From assembly GCA_025403435.1 (NCBI GenBank), contig CM046351.1, positions 27,493,730-27,557,729 of the forward strand: a DNA stretch of 64,000 nt. The letters run 5' to 3'. This document shows positions 20,419-31,402 of this stretch, piece by piece. The notes beneath the pieces were generated by a model. The model did no database searches. It was not told the origin of the DNA and saw only the letters and a program-made list of their open reading frames with translations. Position 1 is the first letter of the stretch. Each line of letters begins with the position of its first letter. The position numbers were made by a program, and so were the translations under genes. This DNA comes from Artocarpus heterophyllus. Lineage: Eukaryota; Streptophyta; Magnoliopsida; Rosales; Moraceae.

Positions 20419-23060
20419 GTGAGTGTAGGGGCTGTCCGTAGTGTTCAAAATCTGAGCAAGAAAAAGTCAGGAATTTGTGATCTTTATCAACTTGGCAAAC
20501 AAACAAGGATTACTCACAAAGTGTCGCAACAGATCTATACTACAAAAAATTTGGAGTTACTTCGCATGGACCTCATTGGACCTATGCATGTTGAAAGAAT
20601 AACAGGTAAAAGCTATATTTTTGTTTGTGCGGATGATTTCTCTCGTTTTTTGGGTAGATTTTATTAAAGAGAATTTGGATACATTTAAGGTTTTCAAAAA
20701 TTTGTGCATAAAATTGAAAAATGAGAAAATTTTAATATTGGCAAAATTATTGGAATCAAAAGTGATCACCGAAAAGAGTTCAAAAACGCTATTTTTGCTG
20801 ATTTTTGCAATGAACATGGTATTGCACATGAGTTTTCTGCTTCTAAAACTCCTCAACAAAACGGGGTAGTTAAAAGGAAAAACAGGATGATATAAGAGAT
20901 GGCTCAAGTTATGCTAAATTCAAAGAAGCTCACTTTGCGGCTGTGGGCTGAAGTAGTGTTCACAGCATGTTATACAATAAATCATGTCTACTTTAGGAAA
21001 GGTACTACTAAACCCCCTACGAAATATGGAAAGGTAAGAAACCTAATCTCAAATATTTCCATGTTTTTGGATGCGTTTGTTATGTTCTTCATGACTGTGA
21101 ACACTTGGGAAAATTTGAAGCAAAGAGTGACGAAAGGATGTTTCTTGGGCACCCCATGAATAGTCATGCTAATCGTGTCTATAACATAAGAACAAATACT
21201 ATTATAGAGTCAGCTAATGTTGTTTTTGATGATCTCAAAGATTTGTCTGAGTTTTTCCAGGGAAGAAAATATTATCAGTAATACTAAAGAGGTAGAAAAA
21301 CTAAAATTGGAAAATTTTGCTGAACAATTAGTGGATGAAACAGTTGCAAAAAATGTTGGAACAGATTGTGCAACAGAAATTTCAACAGATGCTGAACAGC
21401 AAACTGAGAATACAATACCTAGGAACTTTGATATTACTGATCCAGAAAAAAGAATGTCCCCTCAAATGGTTGTGAACAATCACCCTAAAGAGAAAATTAT
21501 TGGTGAACTTGAAGAAGGAATTTGAACAAGGGTGCAACCAAGAAAAAGGTATGATGACATGGTGAATAAATATAATGATATTGTTCAGGTATGTTTGCTT
21601 TACTTCACAAATTGAGCCAAAAAAATATCAAAGAGGCCTTGCAACATGATGATTGGATAAATGCAATGCGAGAAGAATTAGAACAATTTGTCAAAAATGA
21701 CGTGTGGACTCTTGTGCCGAGACCAAAAAATTCAAATATTATTGGAACCAAATGAATTTTCAAAAATAAGTCAAATGAATTGAGTACAATTGTTGGAAAT
21801 AAAACAAGGTTGGTTGCATAGGGGTACACACAGGTTGAAGGCATTGACTTTGATGAAACTTTTGCACCCATTGTTAGACTTGAATCTATTAGACTTCTTC
21901 TATCTGTTGCATGTCTTCTAGGTTTCAAACTCTATCAAATGGATGTAAAAAGTGCTTTTTTAAATGAAATTTTAAATGAAAAAGTCTATGTTGAACAACC
22001 AAAAGGTCTTGAAGATCCACATCATCCTGATTATGTATTTTATTTGAAAAAAGGCTCTTTATGGATTAAAACAAGTTCCCCATGCATGGTATGAAAGATT
22101 GATAAAATTTTTAATTGAAAAAGGATACAAGAGAGGGGGAGTTGATAAGACTTTGTTTATCAAACAATTTAAACATGGGATTGTAATTGCTCAAATATAT
22201 GCTGATGACATTGTTTTCAGTTCCACCTCGCAGGCTAAAATTGATGAATTTGTCAATGAACGTGATTTCTGTCTCTTAACCAAAATGTGCAAATAACCTA
22301 GTAAAAAAGTTGGGGTTGGATGCAACCAAACATATGAGAACTCCTATAGGTTCAACTGTGAAACTAACTAAAGATGAAGGAGGCACTTCAGTTGATCCAA
22401 GTTTTTATAGAAACATGATTGTCTTCTTTATCTTACTATAAGCAGACCTGATATCTGCTTTAGTGTTGGTGTTTGTGCAAGGCACCAGGCTGACCCAAAA
22501 GAATCTCATTTGTCGGTGGCAAAAATAATTATTAGCTGTGTGAAAGGTATGACAAATTGTGGCATTTGATACACAAAAGATACCAACTCAAATGTTGCAG
22601 GGTTTATTAACGCAGACTGGGCCGAAAATGCAGATGACAGAAATAGTACAACTGGCAGGTGTTTCAACTTGGGAAACAATATGGTATCTTGGTACAATAA
22701 GAAACAAAATTCAATATCTTTATTAACAGCAGAGGCGGAGTATATTGCGGCAGGAAGTTGTTGTACACAACTGTTGTGGATGAAACAGATGCTTGAGCAT
22801 TATGGTGTTTCTCAGGGTACTTTGACTGTTTATTGTGACAATACTAGTGCAATAAACATCTCAAAGAACCCCATACAGCACTCTAGAACCAAACAGATTG
22901 ATATTCGGTATCATTTTATTAGAGATTTGGTTGATAATAAATTAATTGTTCTTGAGTATGTTGAAACTAAAAAAAAAAATTGGCCAACATTTTTACCAAA
23001 GCTCTTGATGTTGTAAGGTTTGAGTCTTTGAGAAAAGCAATTGGTATTTGTGCCGTATAG
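20419..23060 (+). pseudogene. Copia pol: integrase, RT and RNase H, multiply broken
   Basis: Integrase begins mid-domain (CDLYQLGKQTRITHK near 20478) with the catalytic-core segments MDLIGPM (about 20566) and CADDFSRF (about 20628), then frameshifts. The RT runs from about 21640 (DWINAMREELEQF) through KLYQMDVKSAFLN (about 21930) and YADDIVFSS (about 22200), with several stops. A deletion seems to remove RT sequence between about 22280 and 22300. RNase H covers 22600-23010 (LLTAEAEYIAAGSCC, TVYCDNTSAINI). It cannot make a working polyprotein. Confidence 0.88.
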
Positions 23061-23863
23061 ATTTGGTCCACAATCCATTATTTTCAACCATGAAATTTGG
23101 AATTTCTAGGTGGCTAATTGAGTTGAACATATCTATATGAACCAATAACTTTGTGTGCATTTTCACTTTTATCTCTATGAGAATTTTGATGATAAAAGGA
23201 AGGTGAAATATTTCGTGACTTAGTATTTACTCTATTTCTATATTTTAATCACTCTTGTTTTAGAAAAATCATGTGAATGCATAACATTTTAGGGGAAAAG
23301 TTACATAACCTTTGTGCGTATGCTATCCTTGAGTAATTTAGGTCTATATATTACCAATATATAGAGGACAATCTACCATGAGAAAAAAGCTATCTTGATG
23401 ATAGAGTAAAGCCCCCATAATTGTTTTTCTTAATATAAAAAAAAATCCTACGGAGTGATCTAGATAAACAAGTTAGTTTCAGCAAGGTTTTCATCTTCTA
23501 TAAGTTAACGTGTTAAGCTTGAACAATATTCAAAAAGGGGATTTTTGTGAAAATTTTCTTCCACATACAGTTCATATTAAAATTTGCAATTTTATTGAAA
23601 ATTTAAAATAGTATAGATTTTATTTTAGAACATAGCTTTGAGTGGACAATATTTCAACATCTTTTTTAATTGGGTTTCTCTTATGCTTAAACTAATCAGT
23701 TTTTTTATTTCTTTCTTTTACAACATTCTTTTAAAAAAGGGGGGAATTTTTCAACTTCCCTAGAACCCCTCTATAAACCGTGTTTAGAGTGCACATTTGC
23801 CCTAATTTCTCAATCATACAAGTTTCTCTACAAAAGTTCATCACATCATCTTCCTTCCCATCA
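23061..23863 (+). other. Non-coding gap between copia pol and the env-like region
   Basis: AT-rich, with short T and A runs. A G-rich stretch (AAAAAAGGGGGGAA, 23735-23748) resembles a polypurine tract. No coding pattern on either strand. Confidence 0.5.
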
Positions 23864-25240
23864 ATGGCTCGTACAAGTTTCCTCGGAGGTTTAACGGATG
23901 CAGCTGCTAGAATCTGCTATCGTGGAAGAGTAGACCTATTTCTCGTCGCCAAGTTCATCAACCTCCGAGACTACCCGTTCTTCACCATCTCAAGAGCCTT
24001 TTGTATCTTCCCAACCGTCTATTGCTCCACAAATGGCTTCATCATCACCACTACCTCTATCTGCAATCCCTCTGTTGTGAAAATAATACGATGGAAACAA
24101 AGAATAAAAACACACAAAAAAACTATGTGGAAACCCAAAACGGGAAAAACCACAGGCAAAGGAGAAGAAAATCACTAAACTCATGAAAATTACAATGAAT
24201 GTGTTAGGGAGGCTAAAACTTTGCTAATAATTAAACTCTAATGCAATACATTATATATATATATATATATATATAGGTATAGATAAAACCTTATGGGCCA
24301 AAAATATAAACTAAATGGCCCAAAAATATAACGGTCTGTACCGCAGAGGCTCTACCCTTGCACTCCCGATAAGATCAGTGGTGGGCTATGGGATCAGACC
24401 TGTCGGCCCAATCCCTCCACTACCACCACAAATCTCATGAAAAATCCTACTTTTGTTTTTCATTACAATTATCGCACTGCAAATTTTCAGGTCAGGCCAA
24501 ACTGAATTCAGGTCATTATTCTCTAACACCCTCCATCATCTCTAGTACAAGTCCCCATTGAAGCCAAAGTGTCGTCACCATCGATTTAAATACCATCTGA
24601 AGAACTTGTGGTCTTCGACCCAATTTTTACAAAAACCCAATTAGGGTGTTCTTTCTTTCAACCTGTTTCTCCATCTTTTTCACCAGAGGAAGTTTCCATT
24701 GAAGCTTTTGCGTCTTCTTGTTCTTTTCTTGATTGAAGGTCGCCTAGTATTGGCCCTCTTGGAATTTCTGTGCCGAGATAGAAGAACCCACACAAGTTGA
24801 AATATTCCAAGAAGCATTAAACACAAGTCCTTCTCTTTTTTAAAGAACAACAAAGCGTAGATTGTTCAAAAATAGGGCTCCAATTCAGAAGAAGCCATAG
24901 GAATCCCATGGTTTCAAATGTTCAGAAACATGTGTTCCTAAGAATGTCCAGAATGAAGCGGTTGTTCCTATAGAGGATGTTCCTGCCAAGCCGTTCGTTT
25001 CAAAGAAGATACCAGCCAACAAGAAGCTTCCTGCCACAAAGACCAATCTCCTAAACCTATTGATGAATCCGTTGCAACACATGTTGCAACAACTAGGTCA
25101 AAAGTTTCTTCTTTTCTTCCTCAGTTTGTTGTCTTTAAAGCCTACCCTTTTAAGTTTTATAGTGAAGATAACAAGAATAATTGGGACATGTATCACTGTC
25201 AACAGTTACATTTTGAGATATTAATTACCTGGGGAAAATA
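23864..25240 (+). pseudogene. Env-like ORF of the SIRE-type element, 5' part, degraded
   Basis: ATG at 23864 (MARTSFLGG) follows a leader of about 100 nt. The frame is lost almost at once; coding-like pieces shift among frames through 24180, then resume at about 24575-25180 (EELVVFDPIFTKTQ, KFYSEDNKN). The stretch 24185-24545 is non-coding and holds a TA microsatellite (about 24250-24274). At 25241 the CACTA element interrupts the region. The assignment to the third ORF of SIRE-type elements comes from position and from the C-terminal part at 35507. Confidence 0.5.
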
Positions 25241-25450
25241 CACTACTACAAACTATAGTTCCACAACGGTTATAAACTGTCGTGGAAAAATTTCACGACG
25301 GTCAAAAAACCATCGTGAAAACTTCAGTCGTGGTACAACATGGAGTTTCATAACAGTTTTTTACCATCGTGTAATAGGAAAATTGGCGCGAGCAGGGGTA
25401 AAATGGGGCCATTTTCCACGACAGTTTCATGAAAAACCGTCGTGGAAACT
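25241..25450 (+). repeat. CACTA left subterminal repeats
   Basis: Several direct and inverted copies of a TTCCACGACGGTTTT-like unit (for example near 25295, 25420 and 25435). In CACTA elements such repeats are binding sites for the TNPA-type protein. Matching arrays are at 35155-35506 and, unexpectedly, at 31110-31290. Confidence 0.8.
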
Positions 25451-25772
25451 AAAGATTCCAACTGCATAAATTCTTGAGGTATTGAAGCGAAGTTAAATAC
25501 TTGCAGTTGCTCATTAGCAATGGTTTGTTCTTGTTCTTGTTCTACCTCAGGTTGTGATTCTCTTGCTTTTGTAGAGCTTTTCTTTTTTTGGCGTTTCTTT
25601 CCACTTAGATCTTGTGGAACATGGCTAGGCGCTCGACTCGTCTTCGTCAATGCGATAACCTCAACTAACATCTTCGGCCATGCGACGAAGCCTCCAGCTA
25701 CTTCACCCATAGTTGTTGCTTCAAGTGTTGGAACAGGTAATTCAGTTGTTCTAACTCTAATGGTAGTGATGC

Positions 25773-28587
25773 TGAAACACCCGCCTATTTTTATATAACG
25801 GACCACGTTAAGTTAGTAACGTTATTAAGGAATGTTATTAATAAATAACGTTATATGATATGATATGTGATGTGCATGTTACTAACTTTTTTTTTTATGT
25901 CAAGATTTGTGACAGGTGACGACCGTATGGAATCGTTGTGCTCTAGTGTTCATGTGAAATTATAAATATATGATTATTTATGATGCAATGATGTGTGAAT
26001 GTTTTATGTTATGGCATTTATTGACAGATCGGCAGGCCGAAGAGGGAAAATCGGCAGGCCGAACAAAGCTGACAAACAGTCAGTAGAAATCTCTCCAGAG
26101 TTATGACTGAGTTAATTACGTTAATTGGGTGAATTAATGTGATTAATTGGCATAATAATGGAATGTTTTTATCAGTTAAGGAAATTAAAGGAATAGATTT
26201 GTATTATATTAAGAGGTTTCCTATTTTTAGAAGGTAAATTTAAGGTAAGATTGATAATGTTTGACCTTCCTTTTCTTTTTCCTCCTTTCCCACGCCAATC
26301 ACTCTCTTATCAGTCAGATTTTTCTGACTTAATGAAGGCCATGAATGCTCATTATGTTTATTACGTTAAAAGAAAATTAATTAACGTTTCTTCTTTTTAT
26401 TAATTTTTTTTTCTCTCTCTCAAAAGTCTGAGACATTTTTCTGACTTTCTAATCTTCCTCTTCTTTTCTTCTTCACGAAATTTCTCTCTCCCGTGAAAAT
26501 TTTTGAGTATATTGAAAGAAAAAGTTTTGTTTCGTTGGTGAATTCAAGAATTTTGAGAAGAAACTCCAAGGTAAGAATTCGGCTTTTCTGGAATTTTTGA
26601 AAAGAAATTCTTCTCCTCACTTCGCCTACAATATCCTCTCTAGGTATTGTATTTTGCTATGTGTGATGTTTCTTCACGTTTTATGTCATTTTAACGTTTT
26701 ATGAAAAATGAATATTTCTGTCTTCTACCCCTCACAGTAAAATGTTACTGTTTAATTTTGAAGGTATGAAAAATGTAATGATTATTCAATAGGTAAAGAA
26801 TGATGTTTTCGTGAAAAGTTGTTAATTATGCTTATGTATGAGTATGTAAGATGGATGTATTTTATGATTATGAAATGTTTTAATAAATGTTATTTCTGGA
26901 TTTTTGATTATAAAATGTTATGTATGTTTAAAAGATTTTATGATAATAAAAATAATTTCATGCATGATAATATGATGCTTGTATGAAGTTTTGAATTAAA
27001 ATATAAATATATTAATTGTTTGAAAATGTTTTATTTAAAAGATAATTATGTTTAGATGTAGGGTTTTGAATAATATTTAAAATATGAGATGAGTGTATGG
27101 ATATTTTATGATAAGTATTGATTTTTTATTGCATCTTAAAATGGATATATGGCATGGACACTTAAGGAAGCGAGCACAACGAGACCGCGGTGTCGTCACC
27201 AAGTGCAATATTAAGGTTAAGTAAGCTATCGATAAAGTAAGTACATTCTCACCTGCAACATGACACTTTTTCAAGGTTTAATGATATGTTTACAAGGATT
27301 TTCCTGATGATTTTATGATGATTTTTCTTAAAGGATTTCTTATGAAAAGTTTTTCATGATTTTAAGTTATGCATGTATGATGATTATGGTATGTTTCAAA
27401 GTATGAAAATTATGTATATGTATCACCTAATAAGTGTTGCACACCCAATGTTATAAAATGATATGTTATGATGTCATGTTTGGTTTGGGATTAGCTACCC
27501 TTCTCCTCTCATGACGGCGCGCCAATGATGATGTTTATGGTGCAACACTTGGGCCCTTAAGAATAAAAAAAATATATATGGAATAAATTTTAAAATGGTC
27601 AATATTATGAAAGATATGTTTCTATGAAATTGTGCTTAAGGCACTTTTATGATACGATGATGATGATGATGATGATGATGATGTTTATGAAATGTTTTAA
27701 ATTGTGAGAATTTTATGTACTTACTAAGCATTAGCTTATTCATGTTTTATATGTCATGTTGCAGATAAGGGTAAGAGAGTCATGGAATAGGTGGAGGACA
27801 TGGAACGGCGTGTGAGCAACATGAACGATGAATTGTAACCGAAAGCATGCCAAGAAGAAATGAATTTATGATTTAATAAAATTATATATTTTGAACATAT
27901 TATATGTTGAGTTTTTTTAAGAATACTTATATTATGGTTTTATAAGTTATTTTATCATTTTTTTTTATGAAATATGAACTTCCGCTATATTTTACGTAAA
28001 GTTAGAACGTTTTAAATTTTTCTTCCAAAGTAGATTTGGTCTCGGACGGCCTGCCGAACTCCGTGTCCGGCCTGCCGAAGACCAGAAGATCGGCCGACCG
28101 ATCTATTTTTCGGCCTGCCGAACCTGGATGAATTTTTGGTCCGAATTACAAAGCTTCTGCCGGCCTGCCGGTGGAAGACGCTCCGGCTTGCCGATGTTGT
28201 TCGGCTTGCCGAAGTCCCAAGTTCGGCCAACCGAACCGTGGGAATAAGTGGATTTCAAAGATGTGATGATCAAAGTGATTTAATGTGAGATTTTAATAAG
28301 TCTTGATTTTACTATTTGATTATCAATTATTATTAAATAAGTTCATGAATAATTTAAGTATAAACGAATAAATTATGTTATGGAATAAAATTAAACTATG
28401 TTCTTCGAAACAACGTAAGTTAAAAAAAAAAAAAAAACGTATGAATGGATCCTGGTAATGTAAGTTTAAGTACTTTTAAAATCTATAGTACGATTGAGTT
28501 GATATTATCTATGAGTTTAATTATTTAAGCATGTATGAATGTAAGTATGTAACGATATCTGTGACGTCCGATTTAAGGGGCGTTACA
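25773..28587 (+). mobile_element. Tekay-like LTR inserted in the CACTA gene
   Basis: TGAAACACCCGCC to GGGGCGTTACA, 2815 bp, the same LTR family as 16461-19593, plus orientation. Palindrome clusters lie at 26028-26075 and 28035-28232. The left target copy is GATGC (25768-25772), but the matching GATGC on the right is at 28804-28808, beyond an extra 216-bp piece. No internal retrotransposon sequence, so a solo LTR or a truncated insertion. Confidence 0.85.
28035..28232 (+). repeat. Palindrome cluster, 3' part of the CACTA-nested LTR
   Basis: Eight or so copies or variants of TCGGCCTGCCGA in about 200 bp, the densest cluster in the window; an exact copy is near 28108. The opposite cluster at 26028-26075 has two exact TCGGCAGGCCGA copies. 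Confidence 0.8.
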
Positions 28588-28803
28588 GCAGCTCAATTGG
28601 TACTCAGGAAGGAAATAAGAACCTCTTAAGGGAGGTTTAAGGTTCGAACCATGAGGGACGCGAAATAAAACCCCGAGGGACCAGTGGGTCCTATAGGGGA
28701 CAGTACGGATGAGTGGGCCTGGATAAGCTGCAATAAGAGCCAATTATGCCGGGGGCCGACCTACGGGCCTCATGGGGGCTTGAGTGGGGCCAGGTACGCC
28801 ACA
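28588..28803 (+). repeat. tRNA-like (SINE-like) 216-bp segment
   Basis: It begins with AGCTCAATTGGTA, an A-box-like sequence (compare TGGCTCAATTGG), and has a perfect B box, GGTTCGAACC, about 50 nt on; the spacing fits a Pol III promoter. The remainder is GC-rich and has no poly(A) or T tail. It lies exactly between the LTR end (GTTACA) and the right GATGC target copy. It could be a SINE inserted at the LTR edge or a rearranged LTR end. A functional tRNA is excluded: no cloverleaf is evident. Confidence 0.4.
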
Positions 28804-30279
28804 GATGCTAACACGCACGTTCTCTTCCCCTAATAGTCATCCATGAACTGTATCAGTTGGAAGACTCTCCATCCACACCTTCCCAAGCGCAACAAGTGCA
28901 CACCCACCATTAACTCTATCCTCAATGAAGAGCCTACATTGTTTAGGCTCTTGACGAGGAGGTGATAATTGGACTTCTGGAGCTTTTGCTACATTATTGG
29001 GAGGGTTACAACTAGCTTTGATGCTATTGCTTTGTGAGATGCTATCATCCGTCGACTTGGCACATCCTTGGGAAATGAGCTCTGTCACAAGACCCTGCAG
29101 TTCTGCAATCTCCATCTACATCTTCGGCATTTGGGAATTCAATTTTGAAGTACCTAATTGGAGGTCGAAGTATTGAGACTACTTCACATACTTCAATTGA
29201 TAGCGAACACGTCCTGAATGTTTCGGTTTCCCTAGTGCCCTTGTCAAAATGTCATCATTACCGATCAATTGGAAGCTCCCTTGACTTTGTTGCATTGTGT
29301 ATTCATCCTGTAAGACAACACAACCATGTTATTCAAGCAATCCTTCATCTAGTATTAAATTACAAATTAATTGTTCGTGGTCAATAAACTTACAATCAAG
29401 TTCCCAATTTCTGCTACTTTTGGATTTTTGAACTGGCCATTGGGACCTTGACATGATTTGACCCACAACTCCTCCCGTGTTGGTAGCACGCCTGTTTTTA
29501 CAAACTGTGTTACGCTATGTTAGTAACATAGTAATGATAGAATAATTGATATATGTAATCTGAGTAAAATATTAACGTTCCAAGGATTGCTCGAGCTCTC
29601 TATATCCGACTCGGCCAACCATAGAGCAGTATTCATTTTTCGCTCTTATTTTTGTTGCGTTTGATGATAGCAATTGGAATTCGGTGGAATGTCAATACCT
29701 CACAAAAGCTTCCCAATCGTCATCGTTTATGGAGGGGTAGTAGTGTACTATCATAGGAGGCCGTTTATATACATTTTCATCCTCCTCCGGAATGGAGAGG
29801 TATGGCTGTGCGAAGGTAACTTAGAGGTCGAATCTGAACCCTTTTGCTAATTCGCCACAAACCTTCAAAGCCCTTTTCCTATACCAATCCTCGACTGTGA
29901 AAGCTGCGTATATCTCTCTCCAAATCACATCTTTTACTTTATCTATATCCTTAGACCTCCAATCTTTTGTCCATATCGAAACATGCTCTCGACTGAGACT
30001 CTGATCCAACTGCTTAATTCATGGCCGGGTGCACCTTCTAGTTGGCCTTTTGAATCAAAAGTCACTTCAATTCTTAAACCTTTCTTTCTCATCCGATGAA
30101 GTTTTTTCATTAATGTACCCCTTCGCTCAAAGTCTACTTTTGGATCACATTTGATTCACCTTCATGGCTTACTGCATTGGTTTCACTTGCTATATTGTGA
30201 TGAAGATGGAGTGCAGTCTTCGTACTCGTCCTCTACTGGTCACTATCGATGGGGCGAGACATTGTACCTGTGCAAAGTA

Positions 30280-30720
30280 TTTAAAAACTAACACATACCT
30301 ACTAATATTAAATCACAAACTACACATATTCACATCTTCACATATTCCACTTCATACATTTTTATACAATTTCTCATATTCATTTAATTTCACATATTAC
30401 ACATATTCACAAATTTAGAATTTCAATTACATATATAATTTCACAAATTACACATATTCACATAATTTCACATATTACACATATTTACAAAACCTCACAT
30501 ATTACACATATGCACAATTTTACATATATTTACATAATTTGACGTATTCAAATCTTGACATATTCACAAGTTTACAATTTCAACAACACAATTTCACATA
30601 TTCATTTAATTTCACATGTTACACATATTCACAAATTTACAATTTCAATTACATATATAATTCCACAAATTACACATATTCACATAATTCACATATTACA
30701 CATATACACATCTTTACAAC
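30280..30720 (+). repeat. AT/CA-rich degenerate tandem repeat
   Basis: Irregular repetition of units like TTTCACATATTACACATATTCACA over about 440 bp. Low complexity; the short frames here are meaningless. Confidence 0.75.
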
Positions 30721-30737
30721 TTAAATTACACAATTTC

Positions 30738-30950
30738 ACAGATGGGCGAGGGGCGGGTGTAGGGTGGGGGGGGGGGGGGGCTGGGTGGGGGGGTGGGGGG
30801 GCTAAGAGAGGGGGGTTGGGGGGCTGGGCGAGGGGCGGACCTCGCGGGTGGGGTGGCTGGGCGATGGGCAGGGCGAGGGGCCGAGGGAAGGGTGGGGGTG
30901 GGGGTGGCAGGTAGGGGCAAGGGGGAAGAGGAGAGAGAGGGAGGGGGAGC
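30738..30950 (+). repeat. G-rich low-complexity tract
   Basis: About 210 bp of GGGCGAGGGGCGGG and GGGTGGGGGG runs, including an uninterrupted G run near 30766-30780, followed by a GA-rich tract to about 31060. Many G triplets in a row make G-quadruplex formation plausible on the plus strand. No gene; the Gly-rich and Pro-rich frames are artefacts. Confidence 0.8.
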
Positions 30951-31099
30951 TTACCGGTGATGGAGGTGATGGTGGCACGGTGGAGGCGATTTTAAAGAGA
31001 GAGAAAGAGGGACTTTAGAGAGAGAGAAAGAGAGATTTGAGAAAGGAGAGTGAGGCATCTTGGAGGTGGTGGGCACACATAGATATGGGTTATTCACGT

Positions 31100-31290
31100 G
31101 AAGTTCAAAAATTTGAAGAATCACATCTTCCACGACCGTTTTTGTTACACGGTCACAAAACCGTCGTGGAAGACTAGTGGAAGACCTAGTCTTCCACGAT
31201 GGATTTTCACAAAAACGGTCGTGGAAGATGTGATTCTTCAAATTTTTGAAATTTTTGAAAATGGTTGTAGAATCTATATATTCCACGCTT
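31100..31290. repeat. Internal copy of CACTA subterminal repeats
   Basis: CTTCCACGACCGTTTTTGT and its inverse AAAACCGTCGTGGAAG recur in both orientations over 190 bp, in the middle of the transposon between the two genes. Arms near 31115-31135, 31160-31180, 31190-31215 and 31225-31240. Confidence 0.75.
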
Positions 31291-31402
31291 AAACATTTCT
31301 TACACACAATAATATTCTTTGCTACCCAGGGTGGTCAGCCTATGTGTTAAGCATCCAATGGCCCATAATCATGAATACTTTATCTCCATTTTCATCACAA
31401 AT

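Larger units (their letters stand above)
25348..30160 (-). pseudogene. CACTA second gene (En/Spm-type plant transposase protein), split by an LTR insertion
   Basis: Minus strand, in order: 30160-29821 (KDVIWREIYAAFTVEDW) with a frameshift near 30000; 29800-29580 (NEYCSMVGRVGYREL); a relic of about 95 bp resembling the start of a Tekay LTR (29480-29575); 29470-29390; 29260-29115 (ALGKPKHSGRVRYQLKYVK); 29115-28804 (coiled coil, then CRLFIEDRVNGGCALVALGK, the DUF8039 type). Insertion 25773-28803 follows, and the same domain resumes at 25772 (IRVRTTELPVPTLEA, GGFVAWP) and runs to about 25480. Removing the insertion and one GATGC copy keeps the reading frame. Stops (for example near 28834) and shifts make it inactive. 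Confidence 0.8.

Noticed and set aside
28588..28803. Functional tRNA gene
   Set aside because: A and B box matches only; no acceptor stem or anticodon arm that I can fold.
30555..30914. Gly-rich and Pro-rich ORFs
   Set aside because: Product of the G-rich low-complexity tract, open on both strands.
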